Shown: in pieces, positions 26,499 to 36,174 of the stretch
How positions within the stretch are numbered: the first letter of the stretch is position 1
Layout of the letters: the number at the start of each line of letters is the position of its first letter
Assembly (NCBI GenBank): GCA_036960565.1
Contig: JBALXQ010000011.1
Coordinates: 1 to 64,000 of the forward strand
Length of the DNA: 64,000 bases
Source of the DNA: Bermanella sp036960565
Lineage (GTDB): Bacteria > Pseudomonadota > Gammaproteobacteria > Pseudomonadales > Oceanobacteraceae
Reading direction: 5' to 3'
The notes under the pieces: model-generated
The model's database searches: none
What the model saw: the letters and a program-made list of their open reading frames with translations, nothing else
Told to the model about the DNA's origin: nothing
Translations under genes and position numbers: made by a program

Positions 26499-27320
26499 AT
26501 GCGAATTATTATCATATTACTGACCAGCCTCATATTGGCGGCCTGCTCCAGCGATGGCAAACGTCCAAACGCCGAATTACCCGAAAAAGAAATATATGAA
26601 AAGGCCATTCAGGCCCTAGAAGATGAAAACTATTTCATGGCCATGGAAACCCTGCAAAAACTGGAAAGTCGCTATCCATTTGGCAATTACAGTGAACAAG
26701 CACAGCTAGAATTAATATTTGCACAATACCAGGCTCAGGAGCTGGAAGGTTCGCGAGCCAGTGCTGAACGTTTCATTCGCCTTCACCCTGAACATGAAAA
26801 TGTTGATTATGCATACTATTTAAAAGCTCTCACCACCTATGAGCTGGGTCTAAGCTTGGTAGAGCGCTATTTTGCCGATGAACAAGCACAGCGAGATGCG
26901 CAACCAGCTCAAGATTCTTTTCAGGAGCTAGGTGAGTTAATTCGCAAGTTCCCTAATAGTGATTATTCCACCGATGCTCGTCAGCGTATGATTTATTTGC
27001 GAGACCGCCTGGCACTGCACGAAGTGCATATAGCCCATTACTATCTTAAACGTCATGCCTATTTAGCTGCCGCCAACAGGGGTAAAAACATAGTTGAAAA
27101 CTACCAGGGCACAACCCACGTAGGTGATGGCCTAGCACTAATGGTAGAAGGTTACGAATTACTGGAACAACAAGACCTGGCCGACAAGAGCTTAATTGTA
27201 TTAAAGGAAAACTTTCCCAATCATTCGCAATTAGAAGATGGAAAGTTTGTTCACAGCGGCTGGGCTCAAAAAGACCATAAAAGCATTTGGAATGTAGTGA
27301 CCTTTGGCTTAATCAATTAA
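26499..27320 (+). CDS. bamD: Outer-membrane protein assembly factor BamD
   Basis: Essential lipoprotein of the BAM complex, which inserts outer-membrane beta-barrels. It has a lipoprotein signal with lipobox LAAC at residues 13-16, then five TPR-like repeats (from EKEIYEKAIQALEDENYFMA). At 273 residues it has the usual BamD length. It is divergent from rluD and ends at a bidirectional terminator shared with nadE. Confidence 0.95.
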   Translation: MRIIIILLTSLILAACSSDGKRPNAELPEKEIYEKAIQALEDENYFMAMETLQKLESRYPFGNYSEQAQLELIFAQYQAQELEGSRASAERFIRLHPEHENVDYAYYLKALTTYELGLSLVERYFADEQAQRDAQPAQDSFQELGELIRKFPNSDYSTDARQRMIYLRDRLALHEVHIAHYYLKRHAYLAAANRGKNIVENYQGTTHVGDGLALMVEGYELLEQQDLADKSLIVLKENFPNHSQLEDGKFVHSGWAQKDHKSIWNVVTFGLIN

Positions 27321-27352
27321 TTCCCGCCTTAAAGTTAGCTTATTAAATACAC

Positions 27353-27381
27353 AAAAAAGCCCGATATAATCGGGCTTTTTT
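27353..27381. terminator. Bidirectional terminator between bamD and nadE
   Basis: AAAAAAGCCCGAT and ATCGGGCTTTTTT form a perfect 13-bp stem with loop ATA. Confidence 0.93.
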
Positions 27382-27401
27382 GCATGTACTCAATTATTAT
27401 T

Positions 27402-29045
27402 TTAGATCCCTGAACGCCAACCATGGGTAATAGGATAGCGACGGTCACGACCAAATCCACGCTGAGTTAAACGCACTCCTACTGGTGCCTGGCGGCGCTT
27501 GTATTCATTCACATCCACCAGCCACAAGACTCGCTTCACCACTTCACTTTCAAAGCCTTTATTTATAATGCTCTGTGCGCTGCAGTCTTCTTCTATGTAT
27601 AAACGCAGAATCTCATCGAGAATGTCGTAGGAAGGCAAAGAATCTTCATCCACCTGATCAGGGGCCAATTCAGCAGAAGGAGGACGACTAATTACACGAG
27701 GGGGAATAACTTCTCCTAGCGTATTGCGATATCGAGACAGTTCAAATACCAGAGTCTTAAAGACATCTTTAAGCACCCCGTAACCACCTGCCATATCCCC
27801 ATAAAGCGTGGCATAGCCCACCGCCATTTCACTCTTATTACCGGTTGTTAAGACCATGTAGCCTTTTTTGTTACTCATAGCCATGAGCATCACTCCACGG
27901 CAACGGCTCTGTAAGTTTTCTTCTGTGGTATCCACCTTTGTGCCCGCAAACTCGTCACTTAAAGTATGCATGAAGGCATCGTACATTGGCTCAATAGGCA
28001 AAACTTTATAAGGAACATCGAGTCGATTGGCTTGATCTTCAGCATCATGCAGGCTCATTTGAGAGGTATATTTAAATGGCATCATGACTGCCTCAACCCG
28101 ATCTTTACCTAGAGCATCTACGGCTATCGCAACGGTCAGGCCAGAATCTATTCCGCCAGACAAACCCAGCAATACACCCTTAAAGCCATTTTTATTGACG
28201 TAGTCCCGTACTCCTAACACCAAAGCCTGATAAATACTTTCAAGGTATGGTCGCTCTGGGGCAAGACTGCCATTAATCTCAACACATTGATTATCTGAAA
28301 ATTTAAAATCAACCTGACTCAGTTCAGTTTGGTAAGTTTTAATACTGGCTTTAAGCTGCCCTTGAGCATCTACCACCATCGATCCACCATCAAACACCAG
28401 CTCATCTTGCCCGCCTACCTGGTTGACATACACAATAGGCATATCCCCTTCCAAAGCGCGCTCTTTCAATAACTCCTGACGATGTAAAGGTTTATCTATG
28501 TGAAAAGGAGAGGCGTTTAAATTAAGCATCCATTTTGCGCCAGAGGCTCGGGCAGCAGACAAAGTACCTGGATGCCAAATGTCCTCACATACACTCAAGG
28601 CAGTGGGAATACCCTTAATATTAACTAAGGCATCATCAGCATTACTTAACGGGCCGGCTGAAAAATAACGCTTCTCATCAAATACTTGGTAGTTAGGCAA
28701 ATTTTGCTTAGCGTATTCTTTAAGGCACTGACCCTCATAAAAAACACCGGCCATATTGTAAAGCTTGCCCTCAATTGTCTTGGGGTAACCCAACACAATA
28801 TAAATACGTAAGGCTGCATTAATTATGGCATCAATCGCTTCGGTTACGCGCAAATCAAGGCTTGGGCGCAATAGTAAATCTTCTGGTGGGTAACCGGTGA
28901 GCGTAAGCTCAGGAAACAAAATAACTTCGCTCCCCTGATTTAGGGCTTTTTCACTGGCCTCCAACACCTGCTTAGTATTGCCAGATATATCTCCTACCAG
29001 GAGGTTTAATTGTGCTAAACAGACTTTAAGATTTTGTTCCGACAC
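27402..29045 (-). CDS. nadE: NAD+ synthase (glutamine-hydrolysing)
   Basis: Last step of NAD synthesis: amidation of nicotinate adenine dinucleotide using glutamine. The 547 residues consist of an N-terminal nitrilase-type glutaminase domain (Glu in LFPELTLTGYPPEDLL, Lys in EYAKQNLPNY, Cys in ALSVCEDIW) and a C-terminal synthetase domain with the PP-loop LLGLSGGIDSGLT. It is a single-gene unit. Confidence 0.95.
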   Translation of the reverse strand: MSEQNLKVCLAQLNLLVGDISGNTKQVLEASEKALNQGSEVILFPELTLTGYPPEDLLLRPSLDLRVTEAIDAIINAALRIYIVLGYPKTIEGKLYNMAGVFYEGQCLKEYAKQNLPNYQVFDEKRYFSAGPLSNADDALVNIKGIPTALSVCEDIWHPGTLSAARASGAKWMLNLNASPFHIDKPLHRQELLKERALEGDMPIVYVNQVGGQDELVFDGGSMVVDAQGQLKASIKTYQTELSQVDFKFSDNQCVEINGSLAPERPYLESIYQALVLGVRDYVNKNGFKGVLLGLSGGIDSGLTVAIAVDALGKDRVEAVMMPFKYTSQMSLHDAEDQANRLDVPYKVLPIEPMYDAFMHTLSDEFAGTKVDTTEENLQSRCRGVMLMAMSNKKGYMVLTTGNKSEMAVGYATLYGDMAGGYGVLKDVFKTLVFELSRYRNTLGEVIPPRVISRPPSAELAPDQVDEDSLPSYDILDEILRLYIEEDCSAQSIINKGFESEVVKRVLWLVDVNEYKRRQAPVGVRLTQRGFGRDRRYPITHGWRSGI

Positions 29046-29360
29046 CGCTGCAACCTAGATTTTAACTACTAATGAGCGGTATTTTGCGAGAATTGGGCGA
29101 TTGGAGCAATCATTTTCACATCTAATACCACGGTTAGCCCCAGCGACACTTTTATATCGGCAATAACTACAACCCAATATAAGGCGCTATTTTCACCGTT
29201 GATAAATAAATATAATTTAATCAGACCCTTGGCTTTAGATTGTATATTTAGGTATAAGATAGCCCCTTGGGCTTTGGTGCCACCAGTACAGAAACGGAAT
29301 GAATAATGATAAAAAGAAGTTTGGAGTATTATTTATACATGAGTTTGAGCGTTTGATAAT
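29046..29360. other. Gap upstream of pilS with promoter-like sequence and a 21-codon leader frame
   Basis: Between the divergent nadE and pilS genes. A plus-strand sigma-70-like element TTGGCT-N18-TATAAG lies at 29229-29258. Downstream, a tiny frame from ATG 29299 (MNNDKKKFGVLFIHEFERLII) ends in a TGA that overlaps the pilS ATG by 4 bases (ATGA), the geometry of translational coupling. No recognisable RBS precedes pilS otherwise. Whether the tiny frame is translated is unknown. Confidence 0.35.
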
Positions 29361-30923
29361 ATGAATACAGCATCAGAGCGTCACCCTCTTCTACATTTAT
29401 ACAGCTACTTCACACTCATACTCGCTGTTTTGTTTCTTGGGTTTTACTTCTTAGAAGACCAATTACATTGGTGGCAATCCAGCTCTCCTAAGCTACTGCC
29501 TATCGTTTTATCCGGCTACTTAGCCCTAGCCATTAGTAATGTCATTCGCAGCCATGCACAAGTTTACGATAAAAGTGACATGCTTTTACCTAGCTTACTT
29601 GCTGAAATATTACTGCTTGGCTTGCTACTGCTGTTTTTAGCACCAAAACAGCAAGACATCAGTATATTCATGCTCATCAGCATTGGGCTGGGAAATCTAA
29701 TCCTCAATAAGCGCCTAGGCTACTTTATAGCGGCCATGGCTACATTAATGGTGCTCAGTGCATCCTATATAAACCCCCGTAATCAAATATCCGATCAGCT
29801 GTTATCTGGCAGCTTCATTAGTATTTTATTTTTCATCGAATCTTTTATTATTCAGGCACTTAAGACACGCTTAACCGAAGCACAAAGCCATGTGGTAAAA
29901 ACTCAGAACCAACTTCACAGCGTGGCTCGTATTAGTGACTTAATTATTGAGCGCATGCTCACCGGGGTTTGCGTAGTCAATAATACAGGGAAAATATTAC
30001 GAATTAATCGAGCGGCAATCGAACGTATTGGCACTCTCCCTAAAAATGAACCTAAGCAAGATCTAGGACTAATTCCCGCCCAACTGTTTGAACGCTTACA
30101 ATATTGGCATGAAAATCATCTGCAAAATGACGAAGCTATTGAGTTACCTCTTGCCGATGGCACCACTCAATCCATCATCATTTCATTTGCCGAGATAGAC
30201 AATATATCGACCCTGGTATTTGTCGAAGATAAAAGCACCATCGCCCGGCGCGCCCAGCAATTTAAACTGGCATCTCTAGCGAGAATGGCGGCTAGCATTG
30301 CCCATGAAATTCGCAATCCTTTAAATGCCATTAGCCATGCCTCTCAACTATTACAAGAAAGCGAAGAGCTTAACGAAGAAGATAAAAGGCTTTGTGACAT
30401 TATCATTAACCATGGCACTCGCATGGATAAAATAATCAAGAATGTATTACAAATTAGCCGCCGTAGCACATCTGAAGCGCAATGGATTCAATTAAATCAA
30501 TGGATTGAAAAATTCATTGTTGATTTCAAACTTCAACATGATGTGCCCATCGAATTTAATGGAATTGATTTAAACATCCGCTTCGACCCCAGTCAGTTAC
30601 ATCAGGTATTGTGGAATTTATGTAGCAATGCAATTCGTCACGGCAAAGCAGACAAAGACAACCCCATCGCCATTCGTTTAGAAAAGCTTAATCAGAGACC
30701 ATTCTTAGCCATTGAAGATAATGGTCATGGCATCCCAAAACAGGAAATAAATTTTTTATATGAGCCCTTTCATACCACCTCAGCGCAGGGAACTGGATTA
30801 GGATTGTACCTGGTTAAAGAGCTATGTGAAGCCAACCACGCTGAAATTCGTTATCAAAGCAAAATAGATAAAGGCGCCTGCTTTGAAATTTTATTTGCTC
30901 GTGATTACGCAAATACCAAATAA
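29361..30923 (+). CDS. pilS: Two-component sensor histidine kinase PilS
   Basis: Inner-membrane kinase controlling pilin transcription with PilR. The 520 residues comprise an N-terminal region of about six membrane helices (15-170), a PAS-like domain (about 190-290, ERMLTGVCVVNNTGKILRIN), the phospho-acceptor His in ASIAHEIRNPLNAI, and an HATPase domain with N-box LCSNAIRHG and G-boxes EDNGHGIP and GTGLGLYLV. It is followed by pilR after 14 bases. Confidence 0.92.
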   Translation: MNTASERHPLLHLYSYFTLILAVLFLGFYFLEDQLHWWQSSSPKLLPIVLSGYLALAISNVIRSHAQVYDKSDMLLPSLLAEILLLGLLLLFLAPKQQDISIFMLISIGLGNLILNKRLGYFIAAMATLMVLSASYINPRNQISDQLLSGSFISILFFIESFIIQALKTRLTEAQSHVVKTQNQLHSVARISDLIIERMLTGVCVVNNTGKILRINRAAIERIGTLPKNEPKQDLGLIPAQLFERLQYWHENHLQNDEAIELPLADGTTQSIIISFAEIDNISTLVFVEDKSTIARRAQQFKLASLARMAASIAHEIRNPLNAISHASQLLQESEELNEEDKRLCDIIINHGTRMDKIIKNVLQISRRSTSEAQWIQLNQWIEKFIVDFKLQHDVPIEFNGIDLNIRFDPSQLHQVLWNLCSNAIRHGKADKDNPIAIRLEKLNQRPFLAIEDNGHGIPKQEINFLYEPFHTTSAQGTGLGLYLVKELCEANHAEIRYQSKIDKGACFEILFARDYANTK

Positions 30924-30937
30924 TAAAAGGAAACATT

Positions 30938-32281
30938 GTGAATAAAATTTTAGTCGTAGACGATGAACCTGATATTTTAGAATTGCTATCAATGACAATT
31001 CAACGCATGAAATTCACTCCCATTACCGCTACCAACTTACAAGAAGCTAAAGCACTGTTAGACGAACATAAATTCCAATTATGCCTAACCGATATGCGCT
31101 TACCCGATGGCTCCGGCCTCGAGCTAATCTCTCACATTCAAAGCCACTACAAAGAAATGCCAGTGGTCATGATTACAGCCTATGGCAGCATAGATATGGC
31201 CATTGAAGCCATGAAAACAGGTGCATTTGACTTTTTATCAAAGCCCGTTGAATTGGATAAACTCCGAAGTATCATCAAAAATGCAATGAGCCTAGGCAAG
31301 CAAGAAAGTAACTCAAATGAAGTCAAAAGCATTCCAGGCATCATTGGCAATTCTGAATCCATTGAGCAGTTAAACAATCAAATCTTTAAAGTGGCTCGCA
31401 GTCATGCCCCGGTATTCATTCATGGCGAGTCCGGCACAGGTAAGGAGTTAGTGGCTCGAGCCATTCACCAGCTAGGGCATAGGCGAGAACAAGCATTTAT
31501 TGCCGTCAACTGTGGCGCTATACCATCTGATTTAATGGAAAGTGAATTTTTTGGCCATAAAAAAGGCGCATTCACCGGCGCCAGTGGCAGCAAAGAAGGT
31601 TTTTTTCAGGCTGCTAACGGTGGCACACTCTTTTTAGATGAGGTTGCTGACTTACCTTTAGCGATGCAGGTTAAATTATTAAGAGCTATTCAAGAGAATA
31701 TGGTACGCCCCGTGGGCAGTGAGAATGAAGTGCCAGTGGATGTGCGTATTCTTTCTGCCAGTCACAAAGATTTGCAAATGGAAGTAGAAGATAAAAATTT
31801 CCGAGAAGATTTATTTTACCGCCTAGATGTCATTAACTTGCAGGTACCACCACTAAGGGAACGCACCGGTGACGTTCCATTATTAAGTGAACATATTCTA
31901 CAGCAATTGGCAAAATCTCTTGATTTGCCTAAATCAACATTAAGTCGCAATGCTCAAGTGCATTTACAGCAATACCACTTCCCGGGAAATGTGCGCGAGC
32001 TAGAAAATATATTGCAACGGGCCGTGACGCTTATTGATCACGATCCAATAGAAATAGCCGACCTTAACCTCAAGAAGCTGCAGCCCGTTAAAAGTTCCTC
32101 CGAAAGAGCTCACATGCTGGCACCCGGTGAAAAACTGGAAGAGTATCTGGAAGACATTGAAAGAGAAATACTCACTCAAGCCCTAGAAGATTGCCGCTGG
32201 AATAAAACAGCAGCCGCAGAACAACTTGGGATGAGCTTTCGTTCTATGAGATATCGCTTGAAAAAGCTGTCCATTGACTAG
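30938..32281 (+). CDS. pilR: Sigma-54-dependent response regulator PilR
   Basis: NtrC-type activator of pilA transcription. The 447 residues comprise a receiver domain (phospho-Asp 52 in CLTDMRLPDG), an AAA+ domain with Walker A GESGTGKE, the sigma-54 contact motif GAFTGA and Walker B GGTLFLDEVADL, and a Fis-type HTH at the C-terminus (KTAAAEQLGMSFRSMRYRLK). It starts at a GTG with AAAGGA upstream. Its pairing with pilS and the downstream pilin genes makes PilR the clear choice. Confidence 0.93.
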   Translation: MNKILVVDDEPDILELLSMTIQRMKFTPITATNLQEAKALLDEHKFQLCLTDMRLPDGSGLELISHIQSHYKEMPVVMITAYGSIDMAIEAMKTGAFDFLSKPVELDKLRSIIKNAMSLGKQESNSNEVKSIPGIIGNSESIEQLNNQIFKVARSHAPVFIHGESGTGKELVARAIHQLGHRREQAFIAVNCGAIPSDLMESEFFGHKKGAFTGASGSKEGFFQAANGGTLFLDEVADLPLAMQVKLLRAIQENMVRPVGSENEVPVDVRILSASHKDLQMEVEDKNFREDLFYRLDVINLQVPPLRERTGDVPLLSEHILQQLAKSLDLPKSTLSRNAQVHLQQYHFPGNVRELENILQRAVTLIDHDPIEIADLNLKKLQPVKSSSERAHMLAPGEKLEEYLEDIEREILTQALEDCRWNKTAAAEQLGMSFRSMRYRLKKLSID

Positions 32282-32566
32282 ATAGTACTTGAGCCTCTAA
32301 TTAAATGAATATTAGCGGCTCAACACCTACCAAATACAATTTGGCCTACACAAAATCAGAGCTAATTAAAAGTCCATATCTGGCCAAAAGACCGACAGAA
32401 CACAGTGACCCCTCTTGACTAACTAAATCCCCCTTATTCGTTAATTTAATTGATATATTGGGACAATTTGTGCATTTTAAGTCAAATAATTGGTGTGGTC
32501 GGTCAAAAATAAAAAGTGTTAAAAGATTAAGGTAGCAATAATGAAATTTTTACGTAAGGAAAGATC

Positions 32567-33082
32567 GTGAGCCTTCAAAGCAGTTACAACAAAGAAGAAT
32601 TGGTCAAAGCCGCTCACGGTGAGCTTTTTGAACACAATTCAGTCATCCGCTTACCTCGTAATGAAATGCTGATGCTGGATCGAGTTACCCATATCTCTAA
32701 TGAGGGTGGTAATTACGGCAAAGGTGAAATCATCGCCGAGTTAGACATCAATCCAGATCTTTGGTTTTTTGATTGCCATTTTCAAAGTGACCCAGTAATG
32801 CCTGGATGCCTAGGTCTAGATGCCCTATGGCAAATGGTAGGTTTCTGGCTTGGCTGGGGCGGTCGCCAAGGACGTGGTCGTGCACTGGGTGCCGGCGCGA
32901 TTAAATTTGTAGGCGAAGTACTGCCTACCAATAAAAAAGTTCGTTACCACATTCATATTCGTCGCGTGATTGAACGCGGTACCGCCATGGCTATTGCTGA
33001 TGGCGTTATGTACGTTGATGACAAAGAGATATACACAGGTAAAGACCTACGTGTTGGCCTGTTTATTGGAGATGAAAAATGA
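32567..33082 (+). CDS. fabA: 3-hydroxydecanoyl-ACP dehydratase/isomerase
   Basis: Introduces the cis double bond of unsaturated fatty acids at the C10 stage. The 171-residue hot-dog fold has the active-site His in DCHFQSDPVMPGCLGLDALWQMVGF, characteristic of FabA rather than FabZ. The GTG start has TAAGGA upstream. It overlaps fabB by 4 bases. The 285-base upstream gap separates it from pilR. Confidence 0.96.
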   Translation: MSLQSSYNKEELVKAAHGELFEHNSVIRLPRNEMLMLDRVTHISNEGGNYGKGEIIAELDINPDLWFFDCHFQSDPVMPGCLGLDALWQMVGFWLGWGGRQGRGRALGAGAIKFVGEVLPTNKKVRYHIHIRRVIERGTAMAIADGVMYVDDKEIYTGKDLRVGLFIGDEK

Positions 33083-34296
33083 AACGCGTCGTAGTAACTG
33101 GCATGGGCATAGTATCCAGCCTAGGTTGTAACAAAGAAGATGTTGCCGAGTCTTTAAAGCAACAGAAAGCAGGTATTGGATTCAACGAAACCTTTAAAGA
33201 ATTAGGCTTTCGCTCCCATGTTTCTGGCATCGTTGATATTGATGTAAAAGAACATATTGACCGTAAATTACTGCGCTTCATGGGTGAAGGCGCTGCTTTT
33301 AGCTACATAGCTATGAAAGAAGCGATAGTCGATTCAGGCTTATCTGAAGACCAAGTATCAAATGTTGATACTGGTCTTATCATGGGCGCTGGCGGTGCTT
33401 CTTCTGAGAACATAGTAGAAAGTATCGACCTTTTACGTGAGAAAGGTATTCGCAAGGTTGGCCCATACCGAGTGCCTCGTACGATGGGTAGCTCAATTGT
33501 TGCCTCTTTAGCCACTGCCTACAAAATTAAAGGCATTAACTATGGCGTAACGTCAGCCTGCTCTACCAGCGCACATAGCATTGGTGTAGCTTGCGAGCAG
33601 ATTCAAATGGGCAAGCAAAAAGTCATGTTTGCTGGCGGTGGCGATGAAAGCCATTGGTCATTTGCCATGATGTTTGATGCCATGGGCGCCTTATCTTCGA
33701 AGTATAACGACCGCCCTGAAAACGCCTCTCGTACCTATGATGAAAACCGCGATGGCTTTGTTATTTCCTCTGGAGCGGGTTGCCTAGTACTGGAAGAGCT
33801 TGAGCACGCACTAGAACGCGGCGCCACTATTTACGGCGAATTGGAAGGCTATGCTGCCACATCAGATGGTGCCGATATGGTTGCTCCTTCTGGCGAAGGT
33901 GCAGAGCGTTGTATGAAGCTGGCTATGAAAACCTGCACTGGTCCAATTGATTACATCAACACCCACGGTACTAGCACCCCAGTTGGCGACGTAGTGGAAC
34001 TTGGCGCTATTAAAAACGTATTTGGCAACGAAATGCCGTTAATTGGTTCAACTAAACCACTTTCAGGCCACAGCCTAGGTGGTGCCGGTGTTCATGAAGC
34101 AATATTCAGCTTGTTAATGATGCGCGATAATTTCATTACAGGCTCTGCGAACATTGAGAACCTAGATCCAAGAGCAGAAGGCTTCCCTATAGTAAGGGAA
34201 AACATCGAAAAAGACGTTCAGCGTGTCATGAGCAATAGCTTTGGCTTTGGCGGCACCAATGCCAGCTTAATATTTGCGCGCTATAACCAAGCTTAA
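33079..34296 (+). CDS. fabB: 3-oxoacyl-ACP synthase I
   Basis: Elongates the cis-3-decenoyl-ACP made by FabA. The 405-residue thiolase fold has the nucleophile Cys in GVTSACSTSAHSIG, and His residues in NTHGTSTPVGD and TKPLSGHSLGGAG. ATGA overlap with fabA gives translational coupling. The pair sits between the pil regulators and the minor pilin genes. Confidence 0.96.
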   Translation: MKRVVVTGMGIVSSLGCNKEDVAESLKQQKAGIGFNETFKELGFRSHVSGIVDIDVKEHIDRKLLRFMGEGAAFSYIAMKEAIVDSGLSEDQVSNVDTGLIMGAGGASSENIVESIDLLREKGIRKVGPYRVPRTMGSSIVASLATAYKIKGINYGVTSACSTSAHSIGVACEQIQMGKQKVMFAGGGDESHWSFAMMFDAMGALSSKYNDRPENASRTYDENRDGFVISSGAGCLVLEELEHALERGATIYGELEGYAATSDGADMVAPSGEGAERCMKLAMKTCTGPIDYINTHGTSTPVGDVVELGAIKNVFGNEMPLIGSTKPLSGHSLGGAGVHEAIFSLLMMRDNFITGSANIENLDPRAEGFPIVRENIEKDVQRVMSNSFGFGGTNASLIFARYNQA

Positions 34297-34343
34297 CAGC
34301 TTATTAAACAGCTCTATTTCAAGTTATAAATAGAGTGAGATCT

Positions 34344-34365
34344 AACCCGATTATCCTATTGGGTT
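34344..34365 (+). terminator. Possible weak terminator after fabB
   Basis: AACCCGAT and ATTGGGTT pair over 8 positions with one G-U and a 6-base loop, followed by TTAG. A separate hairpin CTCTATTT/AAATAGAG (34312-34335) precedes it. The U-tract is short. Confidence 0.35.
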
Positions 34366-34419
34366 TTAGAAAGTCCGCGATTACAATCTTTAGCACTGCA
34401 TATACAAGGAGGTATACCA

Positions 34420-34962
34420 GTGCGAGGATTTACACTCATAGAGCTAATTGTGACCACTGCAATTCTGGCTATCATACTATCTGCTGGGGTGCCAGGCTTT
34501 AAAAGCATCATGGATAACTATAAAGCTAGAATCAGCCTTTCTACATTACGTCAAACCCTGCAAAAAACACGTACCATTGCACTCAAGACAGCTCAACCTG
34601 CACTTGTCTGCCCACTGGTAAATAAACGCTGCACAGATGATTGGTCTCTCCCCTTATCTATTTTTAACGACTTGAATAACAACTTTACCCTAGATGACGG
34701 TGAACAACTTCACATACAAGTCAGCAACGGTGTTAACTATGGCTATTGGCAGAAAAAAAAGGCCAACCAGAAATACATAAAGTTCAGCCCGCTGGGGCAT
34801 GCCTACGGTTCTGCCACCACTTTTTTATATTGCCCTAATTCAAAAAATGAAAAAGTTGCAAAGCAACTGGTGATAAATTTTCAAGGGCGCATCCGTACCG
34901 ATAGCTATCTAAACGGTAATGGAACACCGTTCCCAAATGTCGACCCTCTAAATTGCGAGTAA
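34420..34962 (+). CDS. fimT: Type IV pilus minor pseudopilin, GspH/FimT family
   Basis: A 180-residue prepilin with a very short leader MRG before FTLIELIVTTAILAII, including the conserved Glu5. This is followed by a GspH-like globular domain with four cysteines. The GTG start has a strong AAGGAGG. FimT-type pilins can bind DNA during natural transformation, but the specific role here is not evident. It is the first gene of the minor pilin cluster. Confidence 0.85.
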   Translation: MRGFTLIELIVTTAILAIILSAGVPGFKSIMDNYKARISLSTLRQTLQKTRTIALKTAQPALVCPLVNKRCTDDWSLPLSIFNDLNNNFTLDDGEQLHIQVSNGVNYGYWQKKKANQKYIKFSPLGHAYGSATTFLYCPNSKNEKVAKQLVINFQGRIRTDSYLNGNGTPFPNVDPLNCE

Positions 34963-34970
34963 AGGCAATT

Positions 34971-35006
34971 CTATTGGGACTGTGCACCAGCTCACAGTCA
35001 CAATAG
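34971..35006. repeat. 14-bp near-perfect inverted repeat between fimT and fimU
   Basis: CTATTGGGACTGTG and CACAGTCACAATAG pair over 13 of 14 positions around an 8-base loop, starting 8 bases after the fimT stop. There is no U-tract on either strand, so it is not a canonical terminator; an mRNA-stabilising or protein-binding role is possible. Confidence 0.7.
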
Positions 35007-35089
35007 ATATTCACCTATTAGCCCTTGAAACCCCACCGTTAGTCCGTTTTCATTAGAGCCTATAGTCCTCTCAGGCTTAAATAGAACTT

Positions 35090-35575
35090 ATGAAAAAACA
35101 ATATGGCTTTACACTCATTGAACTCATGGCAACGACAGCAATCTTCGCGATCATTGTCAGTGTTGCTGTGCCTAGTTTTAGGGACATGTTTGAAAAACAA
35201 AATATTCCAGGCGTAGCCAGGCAATTTGAAAACAGCATTAAACTAGCCCGTACAGAAGCCATTAATCGTAATACTACAATAGATATTAGACCCACCAGTG
35301 GCACCACTGACTGGTCTCAAGGTTGGTACCTTGAATACACTGACGCCGATGACAATACCGAGTTAATCCGGGAATTTGAAGCAATCGAGGGAAGCCCTAC
35401 ATTTACCAGTACAGTTTTCGATGATGACACTCGCCTGCAGATACTATCAAACGGCCAAGCTGAAACCATCGGGAATTTCAACCTAGTTTACCCTAACAAT
35501 TGCAATGCAGGCTCATTCACCTTCCAACTATTAAATTCTGGCTTATTGAGGAAGGTGGCGGACATATGCCCATAA
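35090..35575 (+). CDS. fimU: Type IV pilus minor pilin FimU (GspH/FimT family)
   Basis: A 161-residue prepilin: leader MKKQYG, then FTLIELMATTAIFAIIVSVAVPSF with Glu5, then a GspH-type globular domain (NSIKLARTEAINRNTTIDIRP). By position before pilV-pilW-pilX it corresponds to FimU of the initiation complex that primes pilus assembly and links PilY1 to the tip. It overlaps pilV by 10 bases. Confidence 0.85.
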   Translation: MKKQYGFTLIELMATTAIFAIIVSVAVPSFRDMFEKQNIPGVARQFENSIKLARTEAINRNTTIDIRPTSGTTDWSQGWYLEYTDADDNTELIREFEAIEGSPTFTSTVFDDDTRLQILSNGQAETIGNFNLVYPNNCNAGSFTFQLLNSGLLRKVADICP

Positions 35576-36174
35576 ATAATAAAGAAAGCGGATTTGCATT
35601 AGTCGAAGTACTGGTCACAGCCGTTATATTAGCCATCGGCATATCAGGTTTAGGCATGCTGCTGCTGAGAGCTATTCAAGGAACACAAGACAGCGCTCAG
35701 CAGTCACAAGCCATGTGGATGGTGAATGATTATGCTGGGCGTATTCGATCAAATGCACCTGGCGGGCGACTACGAGGCTACGTCATTGAGACTACCGCTT
35801 TTGATTGCGTTAATGATAAGCCTGTAGCGCAATGTGCCGATTACTACGTCCCTGGAGATCCAGGGGTATTGGTAACTGCTGATACATGCACCCCCAGCCA
35901 AATGGCAGAATTTGACCGTTGGGTTACCCTATGTGGCGTAACAACAGAAAAATACACTTACAGCAGTCCATCAGATTTTGTTTCAAATCCAGTACTCACT
36001 TCAGAATGTACTAACTTTCACGATTCACGCAGCACCGATGCAGCCACAGGCAAATTAGACTGCGTCCAATATCAAGTATCCCTTACTTGGGATACCAAAA
36101 CCATCAAAGGTGATACTGATGAAAATGCAAGGGTGCGGCAAAACAGCTACAGCCTCACAGTGGAGCTAAATTAA
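35566..36174 (+). CDS. pilV: Type IV pilus minor pilin PilV
   Basis: From the ATG at 35566, with GAGGAAGGTGG upstream, this is 202 residues with a prepilin leader MPINNKESG before FALVEVLVTAVILAIG. The longer frame from 35500 has no RBS and lacks a proper leader. The globular part contains several cysteines. It overlaps fimU at its start and pilW by one base at its end, indicating tight translational coupling. Confidence 0.88.
   Translation: MPINNKESGFALVEVLVTAVILAIGISGLGMLLLRAIQGTQDSAQQSQAMWMVNDYAGRIRSNAPGGRLRGYVIETTAFDCVNDKPVAQCADYYVPGDPGVLVTADTCTPSQMAEFDRWVTLCGVTTEKYTYSSPSDFVSNPVLTSECTNFHDSRSTDAATGKLDCVQYQVSLTWDTKTIKGDTDENARVRQNSYSLTVELN

Noticed and set aside
32541..32570. Nine-codon frame overlapping the fabA start
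   Set aside because: Too short and unremarkable; the overlap with GTG can arise by chance and fabA has its own AAGGA.
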